Positions 55,208 through 63,505 of a DNA stretch of 64,000 nt are shown in pieces. This stretch comes from Rufibacter psychrotolerans. Lineage in GTDB: Bacteria; Bacteroidota; Bacteroidia; Cytophagales; Hymenobacteraceae. The notes under the pieces are model-generated. The model searched no databases. It saw nothing but the letters and a program-made list of their open reading frames with translations, and was not told the DNA's origin. Location: NCBI RefSeq assembly GCF_016924645.1, contig NZ_JAFFJV010000023.1, positions 49,027 through 113,026 on the forward strand. Reading direction: 5' to 3'. The position numbers and the translations under genes are program-made. Every line of letters starts with the position of its first letter. Positions within the stretch are counted from its first letter, which is position 1.

Positions 55208-57559
55208 ATGCCCCTCACTCGCAAACAACCGGACTTTTCCACCCTCTTTCCTGCCAGGGCGAAGCGGTGGGCGCGCAGGGTGGCCGTGGCCGTGGCGGGC
55301 ACTTTGGGGTTGTTCCTGCTGCTGAACGTGCTGTTTCCGCTTAGGGTAAATATTTCATACTCCCCCGTGATCTACGCGGCCGATGGCAGCATTCTGCATT
55401 CGTTCCTGAGCCCCGACGAGAAATGGCGCATGCAGCTGGCCCCCGATGAAATTAGTCCGGTGCTGCAGCGGGCGGTGTTGCTGAAGGAAGACAGGTACTT
55501 CTACTATCACCCCGGCGTGAACCCAGTGGCCGTGGGCCGGGCGCTCCTCAAGAACTTGGCGCAGGGAAAAACCACCTCAGGGGCTTCTACCATCACCATG
55601 CAGGTGGCGCGGCTGCTGTACCCCAACGAGCGCACTTACTGGCACAAACTCACTGAGGTGTTCCGGGCCTTGCAACTGGAAGCTCGGTACAGCAAAACGG
55701 AGATTCTACAGCTTTACCTGAACCTGGTGCCCTACGGCGGCAACATTGAGGGTGTGAAAGCGGCCTCGGTGCTGTACTTTCAGCAATCGCCTAAGGAACT
55801 AAGCCTGGCGCAGGCGGTGGCCCTCACGGTGATTCCCAACAAGCCCTCCAGCCTGCGCATCGGGCTACAGAACCCGCGCATTGTGGCGTTCCGGAACAAG
55901 TGGCTGCGGTACTACCAGCGGCAGGAGGCTTTCCCGCGCCAGGCCATTGCCGATGCCCTGCTGGAGCCGCTCAACGCCCAACGGCTGGCCCCGCCCCGCA
56001 TGGCGCCGCACTTTGCCTACCGCATGTTCCGGCAGCATCCGGGGCAAGCCAGCGTCAGGACCACCCTTCAGCCCCGGGTGCAGGAGAAAGTGGAGCAGCT
56101 GGCCTACAATTACCTGCAGCAGCTCAACTACAAGAACATCCACAACGCGGCGGTGCTGGTGCTCAACAACCAGACCGGGGCCGTGGAAGCCTACCTCGGC
56201 TCCGCCGATTTCACGGATGTGCTGCACGGCGGCCAGGTAGACGGCGTGCGCGCCCTGCGGTCGCCGGGCAGTACGCTAAAGCCCTTCCTGTACGCCGTGG
56301 CCTTTGAAAAAGGGCTGATCACGCCCAAAACCATTATCACCGACGTGCCCGTTGACTACGCCGGCTACCGCCCCGAAAACTACTTTGGCACTTACAGCGG
56401 CAACATCACCATAGAGCGCGCCCTGGCCACCTCGCTGAACATTCCGGCGGTGAAGCTGCTGGACCAGGTGGGCGTGGCTCCGTTCGTGCAGAAACTGGAA
56501 CAGGCCGGGTTTTCGCAGATGAAGAAAAAGGGCGACCAACTGGGCCTGTCCCTGATCCTGGGCGGCTGCGGCGTGACCCTGGAGGAACTCACCACGCTGT
56601 ACGCGGCTTTCGCGCGCCAGGGAAAGCACGCGCCGACCCGCTGGCTGCAGCAGGACACCTCCCGGCAGGAAAAACAGCTGCTCTCTACCGGAGCCACCTT
56701 CATGGTGAACCAAATCCTGACTCAGCTACAGCGCCCCGACCTGCCCCACAATGCCCAGAATAGTGCCCATTTGCCCAAAATCGCCTGGAAAACGGGTACC
56801 TCGTACGGCCGCAAAGACGCCTGGAGCATTGGCTACAACCAGAAGTACACGGTAGGCGTGTGGGTAGGCAATTTCTCGGGCGAGGGCGTGCCCGAACTGA
56901 ACGGCACCGATACGGCCACCCCGCTCCTGTTCTCCATCTTCAACACCCTGGACTACAACAGCCCCAATCACTGGTACAAGGCCCCGGCCACCCTTGGCAC
57001 CCGCAGGGTTTGCCTACACAGCGGCTTGCCGGCCAACTCGTTCTGTCAGGATTTGGTGGTAGACACCTATTTGCCCGGCATCTCCAGGACCACCAAATGC
57101 ACCCATCTCAAGAAAGTAGCGGTTTCAGTAGACGGGAAGTACGCCTACTGCCCCCACTGCCTGCCCCAGGGAGACTACCAGGAGAAATGGTACCCCAACC
57201 ATCCGCCCGAGTTGCTCACCTACTTTGTGCAGCAGCACCTGCCTTATGTAGCCCTGCCGCCGCATCACCCAGGCTGCAGCCGAATCTTCCAGGAATGGGC
57301 CCCGGTGATTGCCTCGCCCACGGCTGGCATGGAGTACCTGCTGGAAAAAGCCGATCAGCAGAAACTAATGCTGCAATGCCACGCCCACAATGAGGTAAAA
57401 AAGGTGTATTGGTACGTGAACGACCGGTTTCTGCAAGCTGCTCCCCGTGACGAGCCGGTTTTCTTTGCCCCCGAACAGGCAGGCAAGCTCAAGATCTCCT
57501 GCCTGGATGACCAGGGCCGTAATACCAACAGCTACGTAACCGTCCGGCTTGTGGAATAA
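55208..57559 (+). CDS. pbpC: Penicillin-binding protein 1C
   Basis: 783 residues. N-terminal membrane anchor (about 23-45). GT51 glycosyltransferase domain with Glu94 in KEDRYFYYHPG and GASTITMQVARLL. Transpeptidase with SxxK at Ser355-Lys358 (SPGSTLKPF), the SLN-type motif in TSLNIPA, and KTGTS at 528-532. The last 90 residues are the PBP1C-specific C-terminal beta domain. It polymerises and cross-links peptidoglycan. Its position after the alpha-2-macroglobulin gene is the conserved pbpC-yfhM linkage, although a 965-bp gap here suggests separate promoters. Confidence 0.96.
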   Translation: MPLTRKQPDFSTLFPARAKRWARRVAVAVAGTLGLFLLLNVLFPLRVNISYSPVIYAADGSILHSFLSPDEKWRMQLAPDEISPVLQRAVLLKEDRYFYYHPGVNPVAVGRALLKNLAQGKTTSGASTITMQVARLLYPNERTYWHKLTEVFRALQLEARYSKTEILQLYLNLVPYGGNIEGVKAASVLYFQQSPKELSLAQAVALTVIPNKPSSLRIGLQNPRIVAFRNKWLRYYQRQEAFPRQAIADALLEPLNAQRLAPPRMAPHFAYRMFRQHPGQASVRTTLQPRVQEKVEQLAYNYLQQLNYKNIHNAAVLVLNNQTGAVEAYLGSADFTDVLHGGQVDGVRALRSPGSTLKPFLYAVAFEKGLITPKTIITDVPVDYAGYRPENYFGTYSGNITIERALATSLNIPAVKLLDQVGVAPFVQKLEQAGFSQMKKKGDQLGLSLILGGCGVTLEELTTLYAAFARQGKHAPTRWLQQDTSRQEKQLLSTGATFMVNQILTQLQRPDLPHNAQNSAHLPKIAWKTGTSYGRKDAWSIGYNQKYTVGVWVGNFSGEGVPELNGTDTATPLLFSIFNTLDYNSPNHWYKAPATLGTRRVCLHSGLPANSFCQDLVVDTYLPGISRTTKCTHLKKVAVSVDGKYAYCPHCLPQGDYQEKWYPNHPPELLTYFVQQHLPYVALPPHHPGCSRIFQEWAPVIASPTAGMEYLLEKADQQKLMLQCHAHNEVKKVYWYVNDRFLQAAPRDEPVFFAPEQAGKLKISCLDDQGRNTNSYVTVRLVE

Positions 57560-58110
57560 GCCCGGAGTAGTGCAGGCTTTGCCCCACTGGTGGGCGCTCT
57601 GCTTCCTATGGAGGGCTTGTGATCCAGGCTCCCTCCACCCTGCTTGCCTCTGCTGGCTAGGGATAGCCCAACGCCTTGCCAGACCCGCGCCTTCTCTTCC
57701 TTTGCTCTGCTTCTCCCAAGCACAAAGGCCATCACGCTGGGTTCACCGCACCTCAAAACCCGTGCAGGTGCGGCGCACAGACGTTTTTCATTAGAATTAT
57801 GCTACCCTCAAGTTAAGGATTCCAGAAATTGACTTAAAATTGGCTTTAACTTAGCAAAACTACGTAGCCTGCGCCATGCAAAAAGTCAATCTTTATTTAG
57901 AATGGTTCTATAAATCTAATTCCTGTTTTACATAAGTTTTTTCCTTGGCATTTACTTAACCAAGGTCCATCTGTATTCCCTACTGGTTATCAATCACTTA
58001 TTTAAAGCCATGGTATCCTATCAGCTACCTCCCTCCGTATTTATTCACTTATTTTAGAAATACACAGGAGTATTTACCGAATATTCTAATTATTTCATGA
58101 TTAAAGTCAT
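57560..58110. other. AT-rich intergenic region
   Basis: No gene supported. The sequence becomes AT-rich after 57780. It is the upstream region of the universal stress gene. Confidence 0.4.
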
Positions 58111-58141
58111 TTTGAGAGGAACTATTTTCCTAGTAACTTTC
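58111..58141 (+). promoter_or_regulatory. Candidate Bacteroidota-type promoter for the universal stress gene
   Basis: TTTG at 58111-58114 and TAACTTTC at 58134-58141, 19 bases apart, match the -33 TTTG / -7 TAnnTTTG pattern with one mismatch. It lies about 30 bp before the ATG. Confidence 0.45.
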
Positions 58142-58170
58142 GTCTGCAAATAAATATTATTCAATTATAT

Positions 58171-59025
58171 ATGCTTACTATTCTATGTCCGACAAATTTC
58201 TCTGCCAGTTCTGAAAACGCCATCAGGTACGCAGATGAAATTGCCCAACGGATCAATTCTAACATTATCTTATTCCATAACATTGCTGAACCGGTGGCAG
58301 CAGCCCTGGTTCCGGCCGGGGGAAGTCTGGATGCCCCGGCCCCGGAAGAACTGTGCCAGGAGAAGAAGAAGCTGTCTAAGCTGAAGCGCATTAAGGCGGC
58401 CCTGGAGACAACCGAGTGGGGCATTCCGGTTTCTTACGAGACCAAACTGGGCCACGGGGAAACCCACCGGGCCATCACCAACCTGGCGCTGGAAGAAAAA
58501 GCCGACCTGGTGGTACTGGCTGCCTCGTCTAAGCAGGGCATGAAGGAGATTGTGACCCAGTCGCTCACCGGCCATGTGGTGCGGCAGGCTGCGTGCCCGG
58601 TGCTCATGATCCCGAACAAAACCTCGTTCAAACCTATCCGCAGGATGGTGCTGGCCACCGACCTGAGAGGCTTCTGCGTGTCTGACATGACCCTGGTGCT
58701 GAAACTGGCCAGTTACTTTGGTGCCCAGTTGCAACTGGTGCACGTACTCCCTACAGAGGACGAAACGGCCCGTCAGTTTGCCATGGAAGAACTGCAACGG
58801 TTAAGCAAACGCATCTCGTACCAGCGCCTGAGCCTGCACGTGGAAGTAAATGCCTGCACCATGAAAGGCATTAGCCAGTTCTGCCAGAACCAAAGAGCCG
58901 ACATGCTGGTGATGGGCACCCATACGGTGAATGCCTGGGAACCGCTTTTCCAAACGGAGCAAGAGCAAACCCATTTCGCCAACCTGCCCCTGCTCATGAT
59001 TCACGCCAAAAAAATCCAGTTCTAG
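58171..59025 (+). CDS. Universal stress protein, two UspA domains
   Basis: 284 residues. Two Usp folds in tandem: LTILCPTNFSASSENAIRYA to about residue 148, and IRRMVLATDLRGFCVSDMTL to the end. The first contains the phosphate-loop-like segment GMKEIVTQSLTGHVVRQA, then CPVLMIP. Tandem Usp proteins are cytosolic and respond to stress or starvation, often binding ATP; the family's ATP loop G-2x-G-9x-G is only partial here. A terminator follows at 59135. Confidence 0.92.
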   Translation: MLTILCPTNFSASSENAIRYADEIAQRINSNIILFHNIAEPVAAALVPAGGSLDAPAPEELCQEKKKLSKLKRIKAALETTEWGIPVSYETKLGHGETHRAITNLALEEKADLVVLAASSKQGMKEIVTQSLTGHVVRQAACPVLMIPNKTSFKPIRRMVLATDLRGFCVSDMTLVLKLASYFGAQLQLVHVLPTEDETARQFAMEELQRLSKRISYQRLSLHVEVNACTMKGISQFCQNQRADMLVMGTHTVNAWEPLFQTEQEQTHFANLPLLMIHAKKIQF

Positions 59026-59134
59026 GCCAGGCTTGCGGCCTGAAAGCAACACCTTGGCACCGCCTACCTTGCTAATTTAAGTACGTATCAGAAAACCTAT
59101 CACATAAATACAATCAAATTTTACTCTCTTGCTG

Positions 59135-59171
59135 GAAGGCACCGGGCGCATCTACCCGGTGCCTTTCTGTT
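59135..59171. terminator. Rho-independent terminator after the universal stress gene
   Basis: GAAGGCACCGGG / CCCGGTGCCTTT with an 8-base loop and a T-rich tail. Stem 11-12 bp. Confidence 0.85.
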
Positions 59172-59274
59172 TTTCTGCGGTACCCCGTTCGTTTTGCCTT
59201 TGGGGCCAACCCTTCTTCCTGCCCCTGCTTGCCGCCCACTCCCTTACCAGAGAGTTGCAGCTTCTTGAAGGAAC

Positions 59275-59326
59275 AGATCCGTTTTTTTATCCGGTTATAA
59301 ACGGATCTATCCGGATAAAAAAACGG
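59275..59326. promoter_or_regulatory. Two overlapping, mutually exclusive hairpins
   Basis: Arms A: AGATCCGTTT (59275-59284) with AAACGGATCT (59299-59308). Arms B: CCGTTTTTTTATCCGG (59279-59294) with CCGGATAAAAAAACGG (59311-59326), 16 bp perfect. The arms share bases, so only one can form. This could be an attenuator or a remnant of a recombination site. It lies 180 bp before the first cassette. Confidence 0.6.
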
Positions 59327-59486
59327 CTAAAGGTCCTCTCCTCTTCCGCAAAAAGCCACTTGACGCTTTAAAAACCTGATTTCTAAGGTTACTGCCTGCT
59401 TTTTTGAGATGAACTTGTTTGTATGTACCTTGGAAACTCTCAGGACGTTGGACATTCTCCTCCGCCCAAGGAGCCAATAAGCCGAA

Positions 59487-59517
59487 TAGGGTTCGGTTTA
59501 TACAATAGTTACATGGC
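59487..59517 (+). other. Candidate attI or attC half-site at the left end of the cassette array
   Basis: GGTTTATACAATAGTT resembles the right arm of the attC sites in this array (GTTTATACTAGTCCGTT). The recombination point is G59508 | TT. The bases GTTACATGGC at 59508-59517 are the exact complement of the left end of attC1. No matching left arm is found upstream, so it is better read as an attI-like site or a half attC. No integrase gene is visible on either side in this window. Confidence 0.5.
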
Positions 59518-59528
59518 ATAGAAAGAAA

Positions 59529-60332
59529 ATGAAAAGCTACCTATATCTACTTCTATGCTTAATCGCCTCTTGCAAAGTGCCGAGCAAGGAGGAAGACGTA
59601 CTGATGCGACCAATCGGGCAGATAAAGGAGACTGTCTACATCTATGAGGAGAAGGGAAAGGAAGGGCTACATGACTCCGTAGGTAATATCATCCTTCCTG
59701 CCCAGTTCGATTACATCCAAGACTGGCAGGAATACGGATTCATCCTAGTGGATTCAGGAGGCAAAAGGGCATACAATGATTACAAATTCTACAAATACGG
59801 TCTTATCAATGCGACTGGCAAGGTACTGTTCAGGCCGCAGTTCGACTATGTTTTAGTAGATGATTATTCCGCCCTGGTGCTTAAGGATTCCTTGTATGGC
59901 TATGTCGACACCACAGGAAACTGGCTGATAAAGCCTAAGTTTAAACATGCCGTTCCATTCTATCGGGGAACCGCTGTCGTGGAAGACAAGGGAAAATACT
60001 TCATGATTGATAAAAAAGAGAACTTGGTTTCCACCATACCATTCGATACGGTTTGGGGATTCAAGAACGGTGTCTCCGTTGTCGTAAAAGACAATCAGTA
60101 TGCATTTATTAATTACAAGGGGAAACTCATCTCACCTTTCAGCAATGATGGCATATATGAGTTCAACTGGTACCATGGCCAGATAGAGAGAGATGGAAAG
60201 TGGTACGTCGTTGACACGACAGGCCAAGTAAAAATCAAGAATGGGTTTGACTCCCTCTCCATAGAGCATAATGACGGGAAGATTTATGCAGAGGGTGTCA
60301 TGGAAGGTAAAAAAGTCAGAATAGAGTTATAA
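59529..60332 (+). CDS. WG-repeat lipoprotein (cassette 1)
   Basis: 267 residues. Signal peptide with lipobox (MKSYLYLLLCLIASC). Six to seven WG-type repeats (KYGLINATGKVLFRPQFDYV, LYGYVDTTGNWLIKPKF, QYAFINYKGKLISPF). Such proteins are common in Bacteroidota and eukaryote-associated bacteria with unknown function. It is the only gene of cassette 1 (59509-60404), AT-rich compared with the chromosome to its left, and starts 20 bp after the cassette border, as typical for cassettes without their own promoter. Confidence 0.85.
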   Translation: MKSYLYLLLCLIASCKVPSKEEDVLMRPIGQIKETVYIYEEKGKEGLHDSVGNIILPAQFDYIQDWQEYGFILVDSGGKRAYNDYKFYKYGLINATGKVLFRPQFDYVLVDDYSALVLKDSLYGYVDTTGNWLIKPKFKHAVPFYRGTAVVEDKGKYFMIDKKENLVSTIPFDTVWGFKNGVSVVVKDNQYAFINYKGKLISPFSNDGIYEFNWYHGQIERDGKWYVVDTTGQVKIKNGFDSLSIEHNDGKIYAEGVMEGKKVRIEL

Positions 60333-60339
60333 AAACTAC

Positions 60340-60413
60340 GCCATGTAACATTGTATAAAAGCCATGTTTCGGCCGACGGCCTCACACGTTTTTTATACTA
60401 ACCGTTAGCAACA
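60340..60413 (+). repeat. attC1
   Basis: 74 bp. GCCATGTAAC at the left end complements GTTACATGGC at the start of cassette 1. Inner arms TTGTATAAAAG and CTTTTTATACTA-type, centre CGGCCGACGGCC. Right core G60404 | TTAGCAACA. Confidence 0.8.
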
Positions 60414-60422
60414 AGCTTAAAT

Positions 60423-60845
60423 ATGAGTGAAGAAAGAACTGAAATGATTAACGCGCTAAAAGAAATCTTTATACCCGTGATACGCGAGAAGGATTTCAAA
60501 GGTACCTTTCCCCATTTCAGAAGAACAAAAAGCGGACGGACAAATCTGTTAACTTTCCAATTCGACAAGTATGGAGGCGGATTTGTGATAGAGTTAGCTA
60601 ATTGGCATGAACCCGATTTCAAAACCTCTTGGGGTAAAGAAATTCCACTAAACAAATTGACAGCTCACGACCTTAATGAACGTCTAAGAATCTATCCCGA
60701 CTCTATCAAAGAAGATAAAGGAACAGACAGTTGGTTTAGATATGATAAGGCTCACATGACGGATAACGGTAATAAATATGAGCAGTTGGCTAAAAAAGTA
60801 ATCGAGCGACTTCCATTAATGGAGCAGTACTGGGATAAAGAATAA
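60423..60845 (+). CDS. DUF4304 protein (cassette 2)
   Basis: 140 residues. The pattern EIFIPVIREKDFKGTFPHFR, then TFQFDKYGGGFVIELANWH, is the DUF4304 family: small cytosolic proteins often found near toxins or in accessory DNA; function unknown. It is the only gene of cassette 2 (60405-60919), starting 18 bp inside the cassette. AT-rich codon use. Confidence 0.82.
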   Translation: MSEERTEMINALKEIFIPVIREKDFKGTFPHFRRTKSGRTNLLTFQFDKYGGGFVIELANWHEPDFKTSWGKEIPLNKLTAHDLNERLRIYPDSIKEDKGTDSWFRYDKAHMTDNGNKYEQLAKKVIERLPLMEQYWDKE

Positions 60846-60853
60846 AAAAAGCC

Positions 60854-60928
60854 TGTTGCTAACATTGTGTAAAAGTCATGCCACGGCCGACGGCCTAGCA
60901 CGTCTTTTACACGAGGCCGTTGTATGGC
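60854..60928 (+). repeat. attC2
   Basis: 75 bp. TGTTGCTAAC complements the first ten bases of cassette 2 (GTTAGCAACA). Arms TGTGTAAAAG / CTTTTACACG, centre CGGCCGACGGCC. Right core G60919 | TTGTATGGC. Confidence 0.82.
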
Positions 60929-61356
60929 ATTGAAAGAATTTTTATCAGCTGTCTTTGCAGAAAAATTTATCGACTTGAGTAGCAAAAGCCAAAGAAGAAC
61001 TCAGCAGAAGAATTAAGATACCTTGGCAAAGAAAGGAAGCGCCGCCCGACTTTGACCAGCAAACGGAGCAAAAGAAGCAGACGAGGAATTGACGTTGCGT
61101 TTGCGCAGGAAATTCATCTACAATGCGTGCAAACCGACGGATTGCGTTTTCGGCCTGTTTTTCCGAAATCAAGCCAAAAACAGACGGACAATGAAAAGCA
61201 AAAAGCTCCGATTTTCTGTTTTCGGGCTATTTTCCTGAAATCAGGCCGAAAACAGGAAAGAAAAATGCGCGTGGCAAACGATAAAGAACAACGCCATACA
61301 ACAAGAGCTAAACGCCAGCATCGGCCGACGGCCTTCGCCGTCGTTTAGCCTAACCG
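60920..61356 (+). mobile_element. Cassette 3, no convincing gene
   Basis: 437 bp. Small frames exist (for example 61052-61348, plus) but they are broken relative to the related cassette 4 and look non-coding. The first 200 bp are a diverged copy of cassettes 4 and 8 (shared ATCAGCTGTC, GCAGAAAAATT, GCAGAAGAATT, GCGCCGC). Two copies of the dispersed palindrome lie at about 61141-61183 and 61212-61256. Confidence 0.65.
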
Positions 61357-61365
61357 TTACCCGCA
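61293..61365 (+). repeat. attC3
   Basis: 73 bp. GCCATACAAC complements GTTGTATGGC at the start of cassette 3. Arms AGCTAAACG / CGTTTAGCCT, centre CGGCCGACGGCC. Right core G61356 | TTACCCGC. Confidence 0.82.
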
Positions 61366-61900
61366 ATTGAAAAAATAAAAATCAGCTGTCACAGCAGAAA
61401 AATTATCGGCTAAATTGGCAATCAAGAACAAGAGTAGCAGAAGAATTTAGTTAGCTTAGCAAAAGAAAGATAGCGCCGCTCGACTTTTACCAGCGATTGT
61501 GGCAGAAGAAGAATTGATGTAAAATTCGTGCATAATCTAAGTGCAGCTCATTCCGGCCGATGGCCACCGTTTTGGAGCCGTTTTGGGTAAATCAAGCCAA
61601 AAACAGGCAACACCGACTTTAATCGGCAAGAGTAGCAATAGAGAAATCCGCAAAACGTTCACTTGCGGTTCTTACCGGCCGATGGCCAGCGTTTTAGAAC
61701 CGTTTTTAGGTATTTAGGGCAAAAACAGGAACAGGGATAAAGTAGCAAGAGAAGCAGAAGCAAGAAAACAACAGCGGGTAACAATGGCTATACGGCAGCT
61801 GGGTTTTCCTACGGCCGACGTTCCATCTCTGCCTGCAAGCGGCCAGCCGTCCGACATGAATCTCCGATTCAGTCTCCCAGCCGACCGCATAGCCGAGCCG
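61357..61900 (+). mobile_element. Cassette 4, no gene; duplicated as cassette 8
   Basis: 544 bp. No open frame of note on either strand. Contains two segments built alike: CGGCCGATGGCC followed by a dispersed-palindrome copy (about 61553-61607 and 61674-61732). Bases 61354-61787 are identical to 63567-64000. Confidence 0.75.
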
Positions 61901-61909
61901 TTACCTTTA
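61774..61909 (+). repeat. attC4, long form (136 bp)
   Basis: GCGGGTAAC complements GTTACCCGC at the start of cassette 4. Arms GCTATaCGG... and ...CCGCATAGC, with a longer, branched centre (CGGCCGACG, then several GC blocks). Right core G61900 | TTACCTTTA. Confidence 0.75.
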
Positions 61910-61929
61910 ATTGTAAACTATAATTAATA

Positions 61930-62298
61930 ATGAGGAAGACTTTCCTGATTCCTTTGGCTCTATTCTTTCAATCCTGCATATTTAACCAAACGGACAATAT
62001 TCAAGAATTGGGAAATAACTACTATTACATTGGAGATGGAAAGGAATCCCAAATCTTACTTGGGAAAAGTGGGCAGAGAAGTGGCGGTGAAACTATTGTT
62101 CCAGAAGAAGTAACGCATTACGATTTCAACTCAGAATATATCATAGCAAGAAATCTACAAGATAGATATAAAAGTGAAATCAAATTCTGGATTATTGACA
62201 AGAAGCAAGAGACGCAACCCATTCCACTCGATTCTATAGAATTTACGAATAAATTACAAACGCTAAACATTAACCTTTACTTGAAACCAAGGAGATAA
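61930..62298 (+). CDS. DUF3997-like lipoprotein (cassette 5)
   Basis: 122 residues. Signal peptide with lipobox (LALFFQSC). The order YYYIGDG, PEEVTHYDFNSEYIIARN, KFWIIDKK, LDSIEFTNKL resembles the DUF3997 family of small lipoproteins. Function unknown. Only gene of cassette 5 (61901-62381). Confidence 0.68.
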   Translation: MRKTFLIPLALFFQSCIFNQTDNIQELGNNYYYIGDGKESQILLGKSGQRSGGETIVPEEVTHYDFNSEYIIARNLQDRYKSEIKFWIIDKKQETQPIPLDSIEFTNKLQTLNINLYLKPRR

Positions 62299-62315
62299 GA
62301 AAAAATAAAAACAAC

Positions 62316-62388
62316 TAAAGGTAACACTGTATAAACATCAAGCCACGGCCGACGGCCTTGCTCGTTGTTTATACTAGTCCGTTGGCAG
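62316..62388 (+). repeat. attC5
   Basis: 73 bp. TAAAGGTAAC complements GTTACCTTTA at the start of cassette 5. Arms TGTATAAACA / TGTTTATACT, centre CGGCCGACGGCC. Right core G62381 | TTGGCAG. Confidence 0.85.
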
Positions 62389-62429
62389 TAACTAAAATCA
62401 ATAATAAATTCAATACATAGAAAATTGGA

Positions 62430-62930
62430 ATGAAAAAGGTATTACCATTTTTAGCAGTTGCTTTCTCAGGCTTCCTAGTTTATCTTTTTGATAAGCTATG
62501 GGGTGCATCAATAAAATGGGATGAAGTTAAATCTGTGAAAGTTGGGGAATTCTTAACTAAAGAAATTGAAGTATATCAAATCCTCTTTTTCTTAGGCTTT
62601 GCATCTCTAATATACTTGATAGGACGGAGGTTGTTTAACAAGAACAACGAGTTCTACAACAAAAAGCAGAGAAAGCTAAGAGAATTTAATAAAACAGAAA
62701 TTACTGATGCAAGCATCTTACTTAGATGGGGCGTCTTTTTCGATTTTGATACACCTTTCATTTCTGATTTAACTCCATATTGTACTAAGCATGACGGTGC
62801 TCCTATTCGTTTTGTTCATGACAGATGTCCTATGCAGGGTTGTGAAAACAGCAAAATTCAGTTCAATGAATACGGAATGAAAAACTTGATTGAATCTGAC
62901 TTGATTGACAAATGGGAAAAATTAAAATAG
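62430..62930 (+). CDS. Membrane protein of unknown family with Cys/His cluster (cassette 6)
   Basis: 166 residues. Two transmembrane helices (about 5-20 and 47-66). The C-terminal half has YCTKHDGAPIRFVHDRCPMQ followed by GC, a Cys/His set that could bind a metal ion. No known domain recognised. Only gene of cassette 6 (62382-62997). Confidence 0.7.
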   Translation: MKKVLPFLAVAFSGFLVYLFDKLWGASIKWDEVKSVKVGEFLTKEIEVYQILFFLGFASLIYLIGRRLFNKNNEFYNKKQRKLREFNKTEITDASILLRWGVFFDFDTPFISDLTPYCTKHDGAPIRFVHDRCPMQGCENSKIQFNEYGMKNLIESDLIDKWEKLK

Positions 62931-62933
62931 CTC

Positions 62934-63006
62934 CTGCCAACACTGTATAAACATCAAGCTTCGGCCGACGGCCTCGTTCGCTGTTTATACTAGACCGTTG
63001 TAGCAC
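62934..63006 (+). repeat. attC6
   Basis: 73 bp. CTGCCAAC complements GTTGGCAG at the start of cassette 6. Arms TGTATAAACA / TGTTTATACT (same arms as attC5), centre CGGCCGACGGCC. Right core G62997 | TTGTAGCAC. Confidence 0.85.
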
Positions 63007-63015
63007 ATTAATAAT

Positions 63016-63504
63016 ATGAATTGGTTTAAGTCAAAAAAGGAGAAGAAACAGTTTTCGAAAATGATTGCTGTTTATTTGAGCGCCGATTATGATAAAATAC
63101 TTGTTGCTCCTTTCTTTGTTGATGAATCTTGGCTTTACTATGAGCAAGAGGAAATTGAAGTGTTAAATTTTGACGCACCTGATGAGCAGTTAGGTGAATC
63201 TATAAAACGAAACTTGGATAAGTTCGCTGAAAAAAATCAAGACTTGAAAAAGCGAAATCTAACAGATTGGCCAGCTTATAAAGCAAGTAAACTTAAAACA
63301 GTAAAAGAATTTGAGAAGAAGTATTCAAGAATCTCAATAAGTGGATTAAATGAAGCGAATATCATTATAGCAATGGACGCCGAAACAAAATCAGAACATG
63401 AGATTGATTTAAGAACGACATTATCGGCATATGCAGACAATAAACTTCTTGGTATTAGATTAAGGAAACTTCATCAAGCTCAAATTGAAAAGAAAATAGA
63501 ATAA
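63016..63504 (+). CDS. Hypothetical protein (cassette 7)
   Basis: 162 residues, charged, no signal or membrane segment. N-terminus MNWFKSKKEKKQFSKMIAVY. It is predicted mixed alpha/beta. Size and composition recall immunity-type or DUF proteins of accessory regions, but I recognise no family. Only gene of cassette 7 (62998-63569), starting 18 bp inside it. Confidence 0.7.
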   Translation: MNWFKSKKEKKQFSKMIAVYLSADYDKILVAPFFVDESWLYYEQEEIEVLNFDAPDEQLGESIKRNLDKFAEKNQDLKKRNLTDWPAYKASKLKTVKEFEKKYSRISISGLNEANIIIAMDAETKSEHEIDLRTTLSAYADNKLLGIRLRKLHQAQIEKKIE

Positions 63505-63505
63505 C

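Noticed and set aside
61052..61348. 98-codon plus-strand frame in cassette 3
   Set aside because: Frame is not preserved in the related cassettes 4 and 8 and it runs through two palindromes into attC3.
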